A stretch of 64,000 bases of DNA from an uncultured Actinomycetes bacterium (GTDB lineage: Bacteria > Actinomycetota > Actinomycetes > Nanopelagicales > Nanopelagicaceae): contig CAILXX010000004.1 in the NCBI GenBank assembly GCA_903838295.1, positions 248,001-312,000 of the forward strand. Direction: 5' to 3'. The notes below the pieces were generated by a model. It had not been told where the DNA came from, did no database searches, and saw only the letters and a program-made list of their open reading frames with translations. The position numbers and the translations under genes were made by a program. Below, one piece after another: positions 37,505-47,324 of this stretch; the first letter of the stretch is position 1, and each line of letters begins with the position of its first letter.

Positions 37505-39331
37505 ATGGCCGGGCGCATAAGAGATGAAGATGTAGCGTATGTACGAGAACACAGCCCTATTGATGATGTCATTGGAGACTTTGTTCAGCTAAAGGGCGCC
37601 GGTGGGGGACAGAAAAAAGGACTGTGCCCATTTCACGATGAGAAGAGTCCATCGTTCCATGTCACTCCCAGTAAAGGATATTTTCACTGCTTCGGATGTG
37701 GAGTTGGTGGGGATGCAATAAATTTCTTAATGAAACTTGAGCACCTGACTTTTACTGAGACCGTAGAGCGTCTTGCCGAACGTATTGGCTACCAACTTCA
37801 TTATGACTCAACCGGGCCATCACAAAATTCTGGAATCAATCGATCACGATTGGTTGCCGCCAATACCGCGGCTGCTCATTTTTACCAGGAGCAGCTCAAC
37901 CTTTCTGGACCTGCACAGGTTGGTCGTGAATTTTTGACTGGTAGAGGATTTGATAAGGCGGCCGCTGAAACATTTGCTATCGGTTATGCACCCGATGAAT
38001 GGGATGCGTTGTACAAATACATGAGTGGTATTGGGTATAAAGATGACGAGCTCAACCTGGCTGGTCTAACAAAAGAAGGATCTCGCGGTGGGCTAATTGA
38101 TCGATATCGAAATCGATTGGTCTGGCCCATTAAGGATATTTCAGGAGATATTGTGGGGTTTGGGGCACGCAAATTAGCGGGGGATGATAAAGATCAAGGC
38201 CCTAAATATCTCAATACATCCGAGACTCCCATTTACAAGAAATCCCAGATTTTGTATGGCTTAGATATGGCGAAGAAAGAGATAGCTAAAAAACGCCAAG
38301 TGGTTATTGTAGAAGGCTATACAGATGTGATGGCGGCGCATCTTGCGGGAATTACAACGGCGGTTGCAACATGCGGAACTGCATTTGGAGATGACCACAT
38401 TCGAATTATTCGTCGCTTATTGATGGATGATGATGCTTTTCGTGGTGAAGTAATCTTTACCTTTGATGGGGATGCCGCTGGGCAGAAGGCAGCTTTGAGG
38501 GCCTTTGATGATGATCAGAAATTTGTTGCCCAGACTTTTGTTGCCGTCGAACCTTCCGGAATGGATCCGTGCGAACTTCGCCAGTCTGGTGGAGATGCAG
38601 CTGTCCGTGATTTGATTGCTCGTCGAGTCCCGCTCTTTGAATTTGCGATGCGAAGTGTGATCAAAAATTATGATGTGAGTTCTGCTGAAGGTCGAGTTTC
38701 TGCGCTCAATCAAGTGGCTCCGCTTGTCGGAAAGATCCGTGACGCTTCACTGCGCCCTGAATATATTCGCCTGGTCGCCGGCTGGCTGGGCATGGAAGTC
38801 GATACGGTGACTGCGGCAGTGAAGCGGGTAGCTGGAAAGAGCAATACACCTCTTCCAGATAAACCAGCGCTGGCGGTCAACCTAAAAGATCCATTATTAA
38901 TGCTGGAGCGCGAGGTATTAAAAGTAAAACTACAGGTCGCCGAACTTGCCCCGCAGTGGAATGAGATAGAAGAGAACGCATTTTCGTATGCTCCTTACGC
39001 AGCCTTAAGATCCCAGATTGATGCTCTCCCTGAAATGGATATACCCACCTTGCTGGAGAGAACTGAAGATGAAGATATCCGCGCCTTGATCACCGAATTG
39101 ACGGTCGAGCCGATCCGCACAGATGGCGAGATTTCTGAGCACTACGTGGCCAGCGTTATTGCCCGGTTACGTGAAGTCGCCCTGAGCAGAGCCATTGCCG
39201 AAATAAAATCGACATTGCAGCGACTCAATCCAGTTGAAGAAGAAGCAAGGTATAACGAGATTTTTGGGAATTTGGTCGCGATGGAGGCGAAGAAGCGGGC
39301 CCAGAAAGATTTGGCGTTGGGCGAGATTTAG
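37505..39331 (+). CDS. dnaG: DNA primase
   Basis: Makes RNA primers at the replication fork. The 608 residues contain the CHC2 zinc finger (Cys41, His44, Cys62, Cys65: CPFH and CFGC), the primase core with a Toprim motif (VVIVEGYTDVMAA, then EVIFTFDGDAAG) and a C-terminal helicase-binding region of about 200 residues, weakly conserved as usual. It follows dgt closely and precedes tRNA-Asn. Confidence 0.97.
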   Translation: MAGRIRDEDVAYVREHSPIDDVIGDFVQLKGAGGGQKKGLCPFHDEKSPSFHVTPSKGYFHCFGCGVGGDAINFLMKLEHLTFTETVERLAERIGYQLHYDSTGPSQNSGINRSRLVAANTAAAHFYQEQLNLSGPAQVGREFLTGRGFDKAAAETFAIGYAPDEWDALYKYMSGIGYKDDELNLAGLTKEGSRGGLIDRYRNRLVWPIKDISGDIVGFGARKLAGDDKDQGPKYLNTSETPIYKKSQILYGLDMAKKEIAKKRQVVIVEGYTDVMAAHLAGITTAVATCGTAFGDDHIRIIRRLLMDDDAFRGEVIFTFDGDAAGQKAALRAFDDDQKFVAQTFVAVEPSGMDPCELRQSGGDAAVRDLIARRVPLFEFAMRSVIKNYDVSSAEGRVSALNQVAPLVGKIRDASLRPEYIRLVAGWLGMEVDTVTAAVKRVAGKSNTPLPDKPALAVNLKDPLLMLEREVLKVKLQVAELAPQWNEIEENAFSYAPYAALRSQIDALPEMDIPTLLERTEDEDIRALITELTVEPIRTDGEISEHYVASVIARLREVALSRAIAEIKSTLQRLNPVEEEARYNEIFGNLVAMEAKKRAQKDLALGEI

Positions 39332-39382
39332 CGGTCTGCAAAGATCTTGCTAGGATTCGTGATCTGGCCTAACCGCCAGTAG

Positions 39383-39458
39383 TCCCTGATAGCTCAATTG
39401 GCAGAGCAGCCGGCTGTTAACCGGCAGGTTCTTGGTTCGAGTCCAAGTCAGGGAGCCA
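39383..39458 (+). tRNA. tRNA-Asn (GTT)
   Basis: A full cloverleaf: acceptor stem TCCCTGA with TCAGGGA, D-arm with AGCTCAATTGGCAGAGC, anticodon stem around CTGTTAA (anticodon GTT), T-arm CTTGG-TTCGAGT-CCAAG, discriminator G at 39455, and CCA encoded at 39456-39458. It is 51 bases after dnaG. Confidence 0.97.
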
Positions 39459-39504
39459 GGTTATTCAGAGGTGAACTCTCAGGTTGAATCAGTAAAGTGT
39501 CCGC

Positions 39505-40386
39505 ATGGCTCTTACTTCCATTGCTGCTTCTTGGCGCTCGCAAAATATGGCAACTCGACTTCTTCGCCTTTGGCTAGGTGGCACCTGGTTTTATGGGGGT
39601 TGGCAGAAGGCTTCGGATAACACTTTCTTAAATAAGGCCTCTACAAATTACATCGGTGCGCAATTGGCAGGTCTCGCACAACATTCACCTCTCAAGTTCG
39701 CCTTGCGTCACATGGTGGAGCATGCCTCACTTATCGGTGTCTCTGTGATGCTCAGCGAGTTCGCGATCGGGATTGCAGTACTTACTGGAATTGCGCTTCA
39801 GTTAGCGATTGTTGGCGGAGCGCTTGTCTCACTTATCTTATGGCTCTCGGTTACTTGGACGGTCTATCCATACTTCTTGGGGAGCGATTCCGCATATCTA
39901 GTCATGTGGATCGCACTTTTGTTTTTGGTTCGCCAACAAAATGTTGGGCGAGGTAAGAAGTCTGGTGTGATTCCTGACCTAACGGATCGCCGTGAATTTG
40001 TTCGCATAGTTGGCGTCGGGACCACTGCAATAATTGCTGCGCTCGCTGGCAGTCGATTTCAGAAGCCGGCACCTAAATCAAAGGCGGGCGCAATCCTTGT
40101 AAAACTTGCCTCCTTCCCAGTTGGATCAAATATGCAATTTACCGCCCCCGATGGAAATCCCGCATTCCTTTTCCGAACGAATGCTGGTGTTTTTGCTTAT
40201 TCCGCGATCTGCACACACCAAGGATGCACGCTTGGATACTCAGTCCTTGAACATACCCTTAACTGCCCATGTCATGGTGGCAAGTATGATCCTGCCAACG
40301 GAGGTAAAGTAATTGCTGGACCACCGCCAACTCCACTACCCAAATACAGGGTCGCCATCAAAGGCGATTCGATTGTGACGGTTTAA
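39505..40386 (+). CDS. DoxX/DoxD-like membrane domain fused to a Rieske [2Fe-2S] domain
   Basis: 293 residues in two parts. Residues about 15-145 form a four-helix DoxX/DoxD-like membrane domain (start LLRLWLGGTWFYGGWQKA). An internal twin-arginine motif (DRREFVRIVG, 161-170) and a further helix follow, then a Rieske domain with CTHQGC (236-241) and CPCHGG (254-259), each giving a Cys and a His cluster ligand. The Rieske part should face outward after Tat export. DoxD relates to the small subunit of thiosulfate:quinone oxidoreductase, so electron transfer with quinone is likely. ATG 39505 is probable; ATG 39547 is an alternative. Confidence 0.9.
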   Translation: MALTSIAASWRSQNMATRLLRLWLGGTWFYGGWQKASDNTFLNKASTNYIGAQLAGLAQHSPLKFALRHMVEHASLIGVSVMLSEFAIGIAVLTGIALQLAIVGGALVSLILWLSVTWTVYPYFLGSDSAYLVMWIALLFLVRQQNVGRGKKSGVIPDLTDRREFVRIVGVGTTAIIAALAGSRFQKPAPKSKAGAILVKLASFPVGSNMQFTAPDGNPAFLFRTNAGVFAYSAICTHQGCTLGYSVLEHTLNCPCHGGKYDPANGGKVIAGPPPTPLPKYRVAIKGDSIVTV

Positions 40387-40389
40387 ATT

Positions 40390-40629
40390 ATGGCTATCTT
40401 TAAATTACAGATTGCTCTTCCGGATCGACCTGGATCTCTTGGCGCAGTTGCATCTGCCATTGGTTTTGCTGGCGGTGATATTCGTTCGTTAGTCACGATC
40501 CGAAGTGAGAGCGGCCAGGGTATAGACGACATCACCGTCGCGATTCCTGGATCGGACCCCACTGATCTATTAGAAGTCCTTAATGCAATCGGTGGAGTTG
40601 AAGTGCGCTCTATCGAACCTGCGATTTAG
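40390..40629 (+). CDS. Small ACT-domain protein
   Basis: A single ACT domain (79 residues; PDRPGSLGAVASAIGFAGGDI is its typical first strand and helix, split here only by wording). ACT domains bind amino acids and regulate enzymes. Free-standing ones act as sensors or partner subunits, and the partner here is unknown. It starts three bases after the Rieske gene and overlaps the convergent galE by 20 bases. Confidence 0.85.
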   Translation: MAIFKLQIALPDRPGSLGAVASAIGFAGGDIRSLVTIRSESGQGIDDITVAIPGSDPTDLLEVLNAIGGVEVRSIEPAI

Positions 40630-41557
40630 CCGTATCAGAGATCATCGCCTCTAAGTTTCTTTCTGGTTGCCAGTTGAGTATTGACTTAGCCTTTTTGATG
40701 GAAGCGACGAGCGTTGCTGGATCACCTTCGCGGCGTGGACTTTCAACGGCCGGGACCGTGCGACCCAATACTTTTTCGGCAGCGCTTATAACTTCTCGAA
40801 CCGAATAGCCAGAACCGCTACCCAGATTAATAATTTGGTGTTGGTGTGGCGTTAGGTTTTTGAGAGCCAAGATATGGGCTTCGATCAAGTCCACCACATG
40901 TACATAATCTCTGATGCAGGTTCCATCTTTTGTTTCCCAATCAGTACCAAAAATCTTTAGTGGATTCTCCACCGAAGATTTGAGAACATTAGGAATTAAA
41001 TGAGTTTCTGGGTCATGTCTTTCTGATAACCAACCGTTGCTGCCTTGATGAGATCCGGCAACATTGAAGTAACGCAAACTAATCGCGCTTATTCCAGAGG
41101 CGGCAATCAGATTATCAACCGATAGCTTTGAAGCACCATAGGGATTTGTGGGCGTCGCTACAGATTCTTCTGTGATCGGATTATCAAGTGGCTGCCCATA
41201 CGTTGCAGCTGATGAAGAGAAAACTAATCGGTCGATACCATGGATCTTCATCGCATCAAGCAAATTTTGAGAACCATCGATATTCACGTGGCGGTATAAA
41301 TCTGGCTTCTCAACCGATTCACCCACTAAAGATTTACCAGCGAAGTGGATGACGGCCTGGCAACCCGCTGCTGCACTACGTAGTGCATCCGGATCCAGAA
41401 GTGATCCAATCGCCAAAGTAGCGCGAGCATCAACTGAATCAGAATGTCCAGTAGAAAGGTCATCAAAAACTACAACTTCATAGCCGCGGTCGCACAAAAT
41501 GGCTGTTGCAGTCGACCCTATATAGCCAGCGCCACCAGTGACCAAGATCCTTGTCAT
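40610..41557 (-). CDS. galE: UDP-glucose 4-epimerase
   Basis: Interconverts UDP-glucose and UDP-galactose for cell-wall sugars. The 315 residues form an extended SDR: NAD motif VTGGAGYIGS at the N-terminus, FSSSAATYGQ with the catalytic serine/threonine region, and the catalytic NPYGASK motif. The substrate half has the galE-like GTCIRDYVHVVDL. Other UDP-sugar epimerases of the same fold remain possible. Its 3' end overlaps the ACT gene on the other strand. Confidence 0.92.
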   Translation of the reverse strand: MTRILVTGGAGYIGSTATAILCDRGYEVVVFDDLSTGHSDSVDARATLAIGSLLDPDALRSAAAGCQAVIHFAGKSLVGESVEKPDLYRHVNIDGSQNLLDAMKIHGIDRLVFSSSAATYGQPLDNPITEESVATPTNPYGASKLSVDNLIAASGISAISLRYFNVAGSHQGSNGWLSERHDPETHLIPNVLKSSVENPLKIFGTDWETKDGTCIRDYVHVVDLIEAHILALKNLTPHQHQIINLGSGSGYSVREVISAAEKVLGRTVPAVESPRREGDPATLVASIKKAKSILNWQPERNLEAMISDTAKSQVR

Positions 41558-41634
41558 ATGAGTAAGTCTAGCGTCCCTGTGTATCGCCGCCGTTCGTGGT
41601 TAGGAATAATTAATTCTCTTGTTAAAGTAGTTAC

Positions 41635-42279
41635 ATGATTATTGATGTCTGGGCCGATGTTGTTTGTCCATGGTGTTATATAGGTAAGCGGCGTCTGGAG
41701 AGAGCAATCTTGAACTGCGATTTTCGGGATCACATTACCGTTCGGCACAGGGCGTTTCAGTTACAACCTGATGCCACCGGAATTGTTCCTACTAACGAGT
41801 TATTGGCTAGTAAATATGGTGCATCGCTAGATCAGGTCAAAGAGATGCAGGCCAATGTGTGCGCCGTTGCTGATGGCGAAGGACTTTGCTACGACTTGGA
41901 CGGCACATTATCTGGAAATACCTTTGATGCTCATCGTTTGCTCTTGTGGTCAGCTACCCAAGGTAAACAAGACGAACTGCTAGAAACTCTATTCGCAAAT
42001 TACTTTGAGAAATCACTACCCGTATTTGAGCATGCCGATTTGGTTTCTGCAGCAGTATCAATAGGAATTGATGCAGATAAAGCAGATGATTTACTTCTCT
42101 CTGATCAATTTGCTGATGATGTGCTTGCTGACCGCAACCTGGCAACACAACTTGGCGCCACAGGAGTCCCATTCTTTGTTTTTGATATGAAATTTGGAAT
42201 TTCTGGTGCACAGCCGTTAGAAGCCTTCACTCAAACGCTCTCTCAAGCGTGGGCAGAGGAGAGCAACACACTTAGATAA
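41635..42279 (+). CDS. DsbA-family thiol oxidoreductase (FrnE-like)
   Basis: 214 residues with a thioredoxin-like fold and helical insert. The active site is CPWC (Cys11-Cys14) in WADVVCPWCYIGKRRL, and the cis-proline strand is ATGVPFFVFD, as in FrnE. No signal peptide is present, so it acts in the cytoplasm, where FrnE relatives take part in oxidative-stress responses or polyketide work. The substrate is unknown. It is divergent from galE across 77 bases that show no clear operator. Confidence 0.9.
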   Translation: MIIDVWADVVCPWCYIGKRRLERAILNCDFRDHITVRHRAFQLQPDATGIVPTNELLASKYGASLDQVKEMQANVCAVADGEGLCYDLDGTLSGNTFDAHRLLLWSATQGKQDELLETLFANYFEKSLPVFEHADLVSAAVSIGIDADKADDLLLSDQFADDVLADRNLATQLGATGVPFFVFDMKFGISGAQPLEAFTQTLSQAWAEESNTLR

Positions 42280-42336
42280 GGGTCGGCTCTCACCTAATTT
42301 ACTTACCTTCTCTGGCGCACGAGGTACTCTAGATGT

Positions 42337-43575
42337 ATGACAACGGAGTCTCCTTTAAGTACGGCCCGCTCCCAATTACGCGGAGCCATTGATCAACTAG
42401 GTTTGCCAGAGAATGCGTGGCATACGCTTTCTACACCCAGACGAATATTGCAGGTAGCGGTCCCTCTTCGCCGGGATAATGGCGATATCGAAATGTATAA
42501 CGGTTATCGCGTCCAGTATTCAACTACTCGCGGACCATCGAAAGGTGGCGTTCGATACCACCCAGATGTAGACCTGGACGAGACAATTGCGTTGGCGATG
42601 TTAATGACCTGGAAATGCGCACTAACTAATTTGCCCTATGGTGGAGCAAAAGGTGGCATTGCGGTAGACCCTGCGACTCTGTCGGATCGCGAGAACGAAC
42701 GTTTGACACGACGTTATACATCAGAGATTTTGCCAATTATTGGCCCAGAAAGAGATATTCCGGCACCAGATGTTGGTACCGATGAACGCAACATGGCATG
42801 GATGATGGATACCTATTCGGTTAATGCCGGATTTTCAGTTCCAGGTGTCGTGACCGGAAAACCAATCGTTCTGGGTGGTTCACTTGGCAGGACATCTGCT
42901 ACTGGTGATGGGGTGGCCATTGCAACTCGCGAAGCTTTACGGGTGCGGGGGATAAATATTGAAGGAGCAACGGTAGCAATTCAAGGTTTTGGAAAAGTTG
43001 GTTATTGGGCCGCGGTTGCACTCGAGAATATGGGAATGAAAGTTGTTGCAATCTCTGACGTGAATGGTGGAGTTAAGGGGTTTCCTTCGGTTGCAAAATT
43101 GTGGGAGCATTTTCAGTTACATCAGAATTTGGACTTTCCCGGTGCGGATCGATTAACGAACGAAGAGTTACTGCATCTAGATGTTGATGTGTTGATACCT
43201 GCCGCCTTAGCAGATTCGATTTCAGAGAAAACAGGGCTTGGTATTAAAGCAAAGATCGTTGTCGAAGGCGCTAATGGTCCAACGACTCCGAGCGGAGATG
43301 CAATTTTGCGTGACAAAGGTATCTTGGTAGTTCCAGACATCTTGGCTAACTCTGGCGGTGTAATTGTTTCATATTTCGAATGGGTCCAAGATAAGCAGAA
43401 CTATTTCTGGAGCGCAGAAGAAGTCAAAGGTAATTTATCGTCGATCATGATGAAGGCTTTTAAAGAGGTTGAAGAAACAGCTGCAAAGAAGTTGGTCACA
43501 TGGCGCGAATCTGCCCTCATGATCGGAGTGGGAAGGGTTGCTGAGGCTCATCGGCTGCGTGGCCTTTATCCATGA
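42337..43575 (+). CDS. gdhA: Glutamate dehydrogenase (Glu/Leu/Phe/Val family)
   Basis: Links 2-oxoglutarate and glutamate, joining carbon and nitrogen flow. The 412 residues carry the substrate block GPSKGGVRYHPDVDLDE and the catalytic lysine region LPYGGAKGGIAVDP. The Rossmann motif IQGFGKVGYWAA and a closing segment typical of the RocG-like, smaller hexameric form complete the enzyme. NAD is the likely cofactor; direction depends on the cell. The next gene starts 14 bases later. Confidence 0.94.
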   Translation: MTTESPLSTARSQLRGAIDQLGLPENAWHTLSTPRRILQVAVPLRRDNGDIEMYNGYRVQYSTTRGPSKGGVRYHPDVDLDETIALAMLMTWKCALTNLPYGGAKGGIAVDPATLSDRENERLTRRYTSEILPIIGPERDIPAPDVGTDERNMAWMMDTYSVNAGFSVPGVVTGKPIVLGGSLGRTSATGDGVAIATREALRVRGINIEGATVAIQGFGKVGYWAAVALENMGMKVVAISDVNGGVKGFPSVAKLWEHFQLHQNLDFPGADRLTNEELLHLDVDVLIPAALADSISEKTGLGIKAKIVVEGANGPTTPSGDAILRDKGILVVPDILANSGGVIVSYFEWVQDKQNYFWSAEEVKGNLSSIMMKAFKEVEETAAKKLVTWRESALMIGVGRVAEAHRLRGLYP

Positions 43576-43589
43576 TGTAGTTTTCTCTA

Positions 43590-44843
43590 ATGAAGCGACG
43601 GATTCACCCGGCCTGGATCGCCGCACTCGTAACTTTCTTCACGCTGGTCGCGACATCAGGATTTAGGGCTGCGCCTTCAGTATTAATTGTCCCGTTGCAG
43701 TCGGCATTTGGTTGGAGTCGTTCCTCTATTAGTTCTGCCGTCTCGATCAATGTACTTGTTTATGGTTTGACCGCTCCGTTTGCGGCAGCGCTTATGGAGC
43801 GATTTGGAATTCGTCGTGTTGTGATGATTGCGCTAACCGTGGTTGGTACTGGTGCATGGTGCACTCAGTACATCACTCACCCGTGGCACCTCGTAATTTT
43901 GTGGGGATTAATCGTTGGCGGTGGTACGGGATCTATGGCCTTGGTCTTTGCGGCATCTGTAGCGAACCGTTGGTTTATTAAGCGCAGAGGCCTTGTGGTG
44001 GGAATCTTGACCGCATCTAGTGCAGCGGGAAATCTAATTTTCTTGCCAGGTCTCTCCAGATTAGTCTCTCATTACGGTTGGGAATCCGTTTCTATCACGG
44101 TAGCACTTGGCGCATACCTCATGGTTCCAATGATCTTTCTCTTTCTCAAAGAGAGCCCACTCCATGCTGCTGTTAAGCCATATGGCGCACCAGAAGATTA
44201 TGAATACCCTGAAAAAATCAAGAGAAATGCCGGCAAGGAAGCAATCGACACTTTGCGTGAAGCTAGCCATATTAAGGATTTCTGGTTGCTCTGCGGTTCA
44301 TTTTTTGTCTGTGGTTTGTCCACGAGTGGATTGATTGGCACGCACTTTATCCCGGCAGCCACGGACCACGGAATGGCTATGAATACCGCTGCTGGCTTAC
44401 TGGCACTGGTAGGTATTTTTGATGTGATTGGAACTATGGCATCTGGTTGGCTGACAGATCGAGTAGATCCGGTTAAGTTGCTATTTTTTTATTACTTCTT
44501 GCGCGGGCTTTCGCTCTTTCTTCTCCCATCGATTCTTTTTAGGAGCGTCCATCCTTCGACACTAGTCTTCGTGATTTTCTATGGGCTCGATTGGGTTGCT
44601 ACGGTTCCTCCGACCGTCATTCTTTGCCGTCGCGTCTTGGGCGCTGCGCAAGGTTCGGTTGTCTACGGATGGGTATTTGCATTCCATCAGATAGGTGGTT
44701 CGATCGCAGCTTTAGGTGCCGCGATCATTCATGACAAATTAGGTAACTATGCCGCAGCTTTTTATGGCGCTGCAGTGCTGTGCCTGGTTGCTTCATATGC
44801 CGTGCTACAAATGACAAAGCAGGATGCCACCGTCAGCATATAA
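43590..44843 (+). CDS. MFS transporter, monocarboxylate-like (OFA type)
   Basis: 417-residue carrier with about twelve hydrophobic segments. The N-half starts AWIAALVTFFTLVATSGFRAAP and has the loop motif ERFGIRRVV. The C-half repeats it as DRVDPVKLL. The pattern fits MFS proteins near the oxalate/formate and monocarboxylate group (FGWSRSSISSAVSINVL). The substrate is unknown. It sits between gdhA and the purine phosphorylase gene, which leaves an organic acid or nucleoside equally open. Confidence 0.88.
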   Translation: MKRRIHPAWIAALVTFFTLVATSGFRAAPSVLIVPLQSAFGWSRSSISSAVSINVLVYGLTAPFAAALMERFGIRRVVMIALTVVGTGAWCTQYITHPWHLVILWGLIVGGGTGSMALVFAASVANRWFIKRRGLVVGILTASSAAGNLIFLPGLSRLVSHYGWESVSITVALGAYLMVPMIFLFLKESPLHAAVKPYGAPEDYEYPEKIKRNAGKEAIDTLREASHIKDFWLLCGSFFVCGLSTSGLIGTHFIPAATDHGMAMNTAAGLLALVGIFDVIGTMASGWLTDRVDPVKLLFFYYFLRGLSLFLLPSILFRSVHPSTLVFVIFYGLDWVATVPPTVILCRRVLGAAQGSVVYGWVFAFHQIGGSIAALGAAIIHDKLGNYAAAFYGAAVLCLVASYAVLQMTKQDATVSI

Positions 44844-44871
44844 AGACCGTATAAAGCGATAAGTTTCTCCT

Positions 44872-45690
44872 ATGAGCGACCTATATTCTGATCCTGTTGG
44901 CATGGCCGTCACCGCAGCTGCCGAGCTTGCCCGCTTAACTGGCAAAGAGAAACATGACGTGGCCCTTGTGATGGGCTCTGGATGGATATCGGCCGCTGAT
45001 GCGCTGGGAACACCAACTCATGAATTTTCGATTACTGATCTACCAGGCTTTCCTGCGCCAACAGTCGCCGGGCATGGCGGGAAAGTCCGTTCATATGATC
45101 TGCAAGGCATCAACGGAACTATTCGAGCACTAGTCTTTTTGGGACGTACTCATTTATATGAAGGCAAAGGAGTGGAACCGGTTGTGCATGGCGTCAGAAC
45201 CGCGGTTAAAGCCGGTTGCAAGGCGGTAGTTCTTACTAATGCATGCGGTGGGATAAATAGGGATTACATAGTTGGTCAACCAGTACTGATTCGCGATCAT
45301 CTTTCACTAACCGGTATCAGCCCTCTGATCGGCGCAGATTTTGTGGATCTGACCGATCTTTACAGCAAAAGAATTCGTGCCTTATTAAAATCCGAGGACC
45401 CCTCGCTGGCAGAGGGTGTTTATGCTCATTGGCGTGGACCGTCATATGAAACACCTGCAGAAATTTCGATGATGCGCATTATGGGGGCAGACCTGGTCGG
45501 AATGTCCACGGTGCCCGAAGCAGTAGCCGCTCACGCATTAGGTGCCGAAGTCGTTGGAATCTCTTTGGTGACAAATGCCGCTGCGGGAGTCACGGGCGAG
45601 AAGTTAAGTCATGAAGAAGTTATGGCTGCTGGAAAAGCTGCTGCGGGTAAGATGGGCGAACTTTTAAGTAAAGTGCTGCATAAAATATGA
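44872..45690 (+). CDS. punA: Purine-nucleoside phosphorylase
   Basis: Splits purine (deoxy)nucleosides with phosphate into base and (deoxy)ribose-1-phosphate. The 272 residues are of the trimeric type: VALVMGSGW, GHGGKVRSYDLQG, FLGRTHLYEGKG (phosphate and base sites), TNACGGINRDY and the substrate-loop GADLVGMSTVPEAVAA. It opens the plus-strand nucleoside island, and its stop overlaps the next start by four bases, as in the mycobacterial punA-pmmB pair. Confidence 0.95.
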   Translation: MSDLYSDPVGMAVTAAAELARLTGKEKHDVALVMGSGWISAADALGTPTHEFSITDLPGFPAPTVAGHGGKVRSYDLQGINGTIRALVFLGRTHLYEGKGVEPVVHGVRTAVKAGCKAVVLTNACGGINRDYIVGQPVLIRDHLSLTGISPLIGADFVDLTDLYSKRIRALLKSEDPSLAEGVYAHWRGPSYETPAEISMMRIMGADLVGMSTVPEAVAAHALGAEVVGISLVTNAAAGVTGEKLSHEEVMAAGKAAAGKMGELLSKVLHKI

Positions 45691-47324
45691 TCGAGAGCTC
45701 TCTTCGTAGAGAAGTCGAAGATTGGATCAGGTTAGATCCAGATCCACTGACTGCCGCAGAATTGCAAATGTGGCTAGATACAGAAGATGAAGCATCTATA
45801 CATTCAGCTTTCGCTGGATTTCTTCAATTTGGAACCGCTGGATTACGTGGACCGATTGGCGCCGGTCCATCACGTATGAATCGTGCAGTTGTGAGTCGAG
45901 CGGCGGCAGGCATAGCGGCATATATGAAGGAACGAGGGCTTTCTTCAGTCGTTATTGGTCGAGATGCGAGGCACGGATCAGAAGAATTTACGGATGAGAG
46001 TGCCCAGATTTTTGCAGGAGCCGGATTTGAAGTTTATGTATTACCAAGACCGCTTCCAACACCAGTTCTGGCTTATGCCGTCCGTGACTTAGCAGTCGAT
46101 TGCGGTGTCATGGTTACAGCGAGTCACAACCCCCGGCAGGACAATGGCTACAAGGTTTATCTAGGTGGCGTGGTGGATGGAATCAATTACAACGGTTCGC
46201 AAATCGTGTCACCCGCTGATGAGCAGATTGCAGCACTCATTGATTCCATGAACCACGCGCTGCCTCGCGGCAATTTTTGGACCACTCTTAATGAAGATGT
46301 GGTCGATAGATATATTGCTCGCACCGCTTTGATTGCGGGAGTTCGACAGGATGTTAAGGCGATCTATACCGCCATGCATGGAGTTGGAACCCAGACGGTG
46401 CGGGCGGTATTCGAGAGCGCAAAATTTTCGCCACCGATCTTGGTTACCGCACAAACCGAACCGGACCCAGATTTTCCTACTGTTACATTTCCAAATCCGG
46501 AAGAGCCTGGTGCCATTGACATGGCCTTAGATCTTGCTAGACAAGAAGGCGCAGATCTGGTTATCGCGAATGATCCAGATGCAGACCGTTGCGCTGCCGC
46601 GATTTTAGACAATGATGATTGGCGGATGTTGACGGGTGATGAACTTGGGGCGCTCTTTGGCGAATATCTGGCTACGACAATGCCTGATAGATTTATAAAT
46701 AAATCCTTTGCAAATTCAATTGTATCTTCTTCTATTTTGAGAAAAATCGCAGGCAATCATGGCATTGAATTTCATGAAACGCTCACAGGTTTTAAATGGC
46801 TAGCCAAGATTGAAAACTTAGGGTTTGGGTATGAAGAAGCAATTGGGTATGCGGTTGATCCCGAGACAGTAAACGATAAGGATGGAATTTCAGCCGCCAT
46901 CATGCTTGCAAGAATTGCAGGGGAGTTGAAAGCTCAAGGATCGAGCATTTCCCATTACCTCTCTCAAATAAATGAGAAGTATGGTTTCCATAAGACGGTT
47001 CAGATATCGATAAGAGTTGCCGATCTGACTTCGATATCTCGAACTTTGGATGATATCCGTAAGGAAATACCCAGTGATATTGCGGGATTAGTTGTTCACG
47101 GTTTTGATGATCTGATGAAGCCAAGCGGGGGACTTCCACCGACAAACGGCTTGAGATTTTTCTTGGATAACCATGTCCGCGTGATTATTAGGCCAAGTGG
47201 GACAGAGCCAAAGGTTAAGTGCTACATTGAAGTCGTGTGCAAAAATGGATCGGAATCTGAGCGCCAGCAGGCCGATGAGCTGGTTTCACGCCTGATGCCA
47301 GCGTTGACTGGATTCTTTCAATGA
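45687..47324 (+). CDS. pmmB: Phosphohexo-/phosphopentomutase (PmmB-type)
   Basis: Alpha-D-phosphohexomutase fold, 545 residues. Catalytic phosphoserine is Ser146 in VTASHNPRQDNGYKVY, the Mg2+ loop is NDPDADRC, the sugar loop region is GYAVDPETVNDKDG and the phosphate-binding tail is RPSGTEPKVK. Between punA and deoC, the likely job is converting (deoxy)ribose-1-phosphate to the 5-phosphate, since no deoB is present here. Glucose or mannose activity is equally in the family's range. It overlaps both neighbours by four bases, which suggests tight co-translation. Confidence 0.93.
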   Translation: MIESSLRREVEDWIRLDPDPLTAAELQMWLDTEDEASIHSAFAGFLQFGTAGLRGPIGAGPSRMNRAVVSRAAAGIAAYMKERGLSSVVIGRDARHGSEEFTDESAQIFAGAGFEVYVLPRPLPTPVLAYAVRDLAVDCGVMVTASHNPRQDNGYKVYLGGVVDGINYNGSQIVSPADEQIAALIDSMNHALPRGNFWTTLNEDVVDRYIARTALIAGVRQDVKAIYTAMHGVGTQTVRAVFESAKFSPPILVTAQTEPDPDFPTVTFPNPEEPGAIDMALDLARQEGADLVIANDPDADRCAAAILDNDDWRMLTGDELGALFGEYLATTMPDRFINKSFANSIVSSSILRKIAGNHGIEFHETLTGFKWLAKIENLGFGYEEAIGYAVDPETVNDKDGISAAIMLARIAGELKAQGSSISHYLSQINEKYGFHKTVQISIRVADLTSISRTLDDIRKEIPSDIAGLVVHGFDDLMKPSGGLPPTNGLRFFLDNHVRVIIRPSGTEPKVKCYIEVVCKNGSESERQQADELVSRLMPALTGFFQ

